Source: Myxococcales bacterium
GTDB lineage: Bacteria > Myxococcota_A > Polyangia > Polyangiales > Houyiibacteriaceae
Direction of reading: 5' to 3'
DNA: 64,000 bases
NCBI GenBank assembly: GCA_029863605.1
Contig: JAOTVB010000010.1
Coordinates: 62,001 to 126,000 of the forward strand
The notes below the pieces were generated by a model, which was not told where the DNA came from, made no database searches, and worked only from the letters and a program-made list of their open reading frames with translations. This document shows, one piece after another, positions 63,987 to 64,000 of this stretch; positions within the stretch are counted from its first letter, which is position 1, and each line of letters begins with the position of its first letter. A program made the translations under genes and the position numbers.

Positions 63987-64000
63987 GGCTTCCCCAGCTC

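Overview
The window is high-GC bacterial chromosome, most likely from the phylum Myxococcota. The pointers are a secreted protein (41031-42404) that ends in a Cys-rich, Gly-rich spacer, a hydrophobic segment and an Arg-rich tail, the MYXO-CTERM layout; Hanks-type kinases with a PP2C phosphatase; many secreted or lipid-anchored proteins with Gly-rich linkers; and dense, mostly housekeeping gene order. No rRNA, tRNA or CRISPR array was seen.

Layout. 1-1495: end of an outer-membrane barrel gene, an exported FMN-binding protein and a small membrane protein, a possible extracytoplasmic redox set. 1514-8381: small exported protein, CCA-adding enzyme, large S41 protease, a FliA/WhiG-like sigma factor with a palindrome over its promoter, and a 63-aa protein behind a sigma-54-like site. 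8528-11896: glycolytic operon gap-pgk-tpiA followed by secG. 11900-16195: pseudokinase, queuosine-precursor transporter, TPR protein, PP2C phosphatase. 16277-25144 (minus strand): rpsA, cmk, aroA, hisC, then an intrinsic terminator, then pheA and mutS. 25154-38884 (minus strand): two large lipoproteins, an active-type Ser/Thr kinase, ppdK, glyS, glyQ, scpB, scpA and a peroxiredoxin. 38978-46437: ApaH-like phosphatase, Rieske protein, map, MYXO-CTERM protein, two tiny genes, parA-parB, an HD protein and folD. 46523-52184: ileS (type II), Cys-rich lipoprotein, and a DUF2157/GDYXXLXY membrane pair. 52191-57876 (minus strand): a tightly coupled run 5-oxoprolinase-like gene, DUF2062, lspA, lgt.

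The most unusual region is 57844-61986. A roughly 4.1-kb integrative island sits in the 5' end of the 5-oxoprolinase-like gene. The attachment core GATCCAGAACTG is present at both ends, and the displaced original 5' end of the target gene can be read in frame at 61975-62010 (same RHQFWI residues). Paired CGGTCACA-type repeats with a 12-bp period lie inside both ends, as arm sites for a tyrosine integrase would. The integrase gene itself is only an N-terminal fragment, so the element looks stranded. Its cargo is four short minus-strand genes (one encodes only 32 aa) and a 457-aa secreted protein. The insertion has cut the oxoprolinase-DUF2062-lspA-lgt run off from its former upstream region.

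Beyond the island, at 62212-63462, an AHSA1/SRPBCC domain is fused to a long histone H1-like Lys/Ala/Arg tail. The window ends with a stand-alone M17 N-terminal domain protein.
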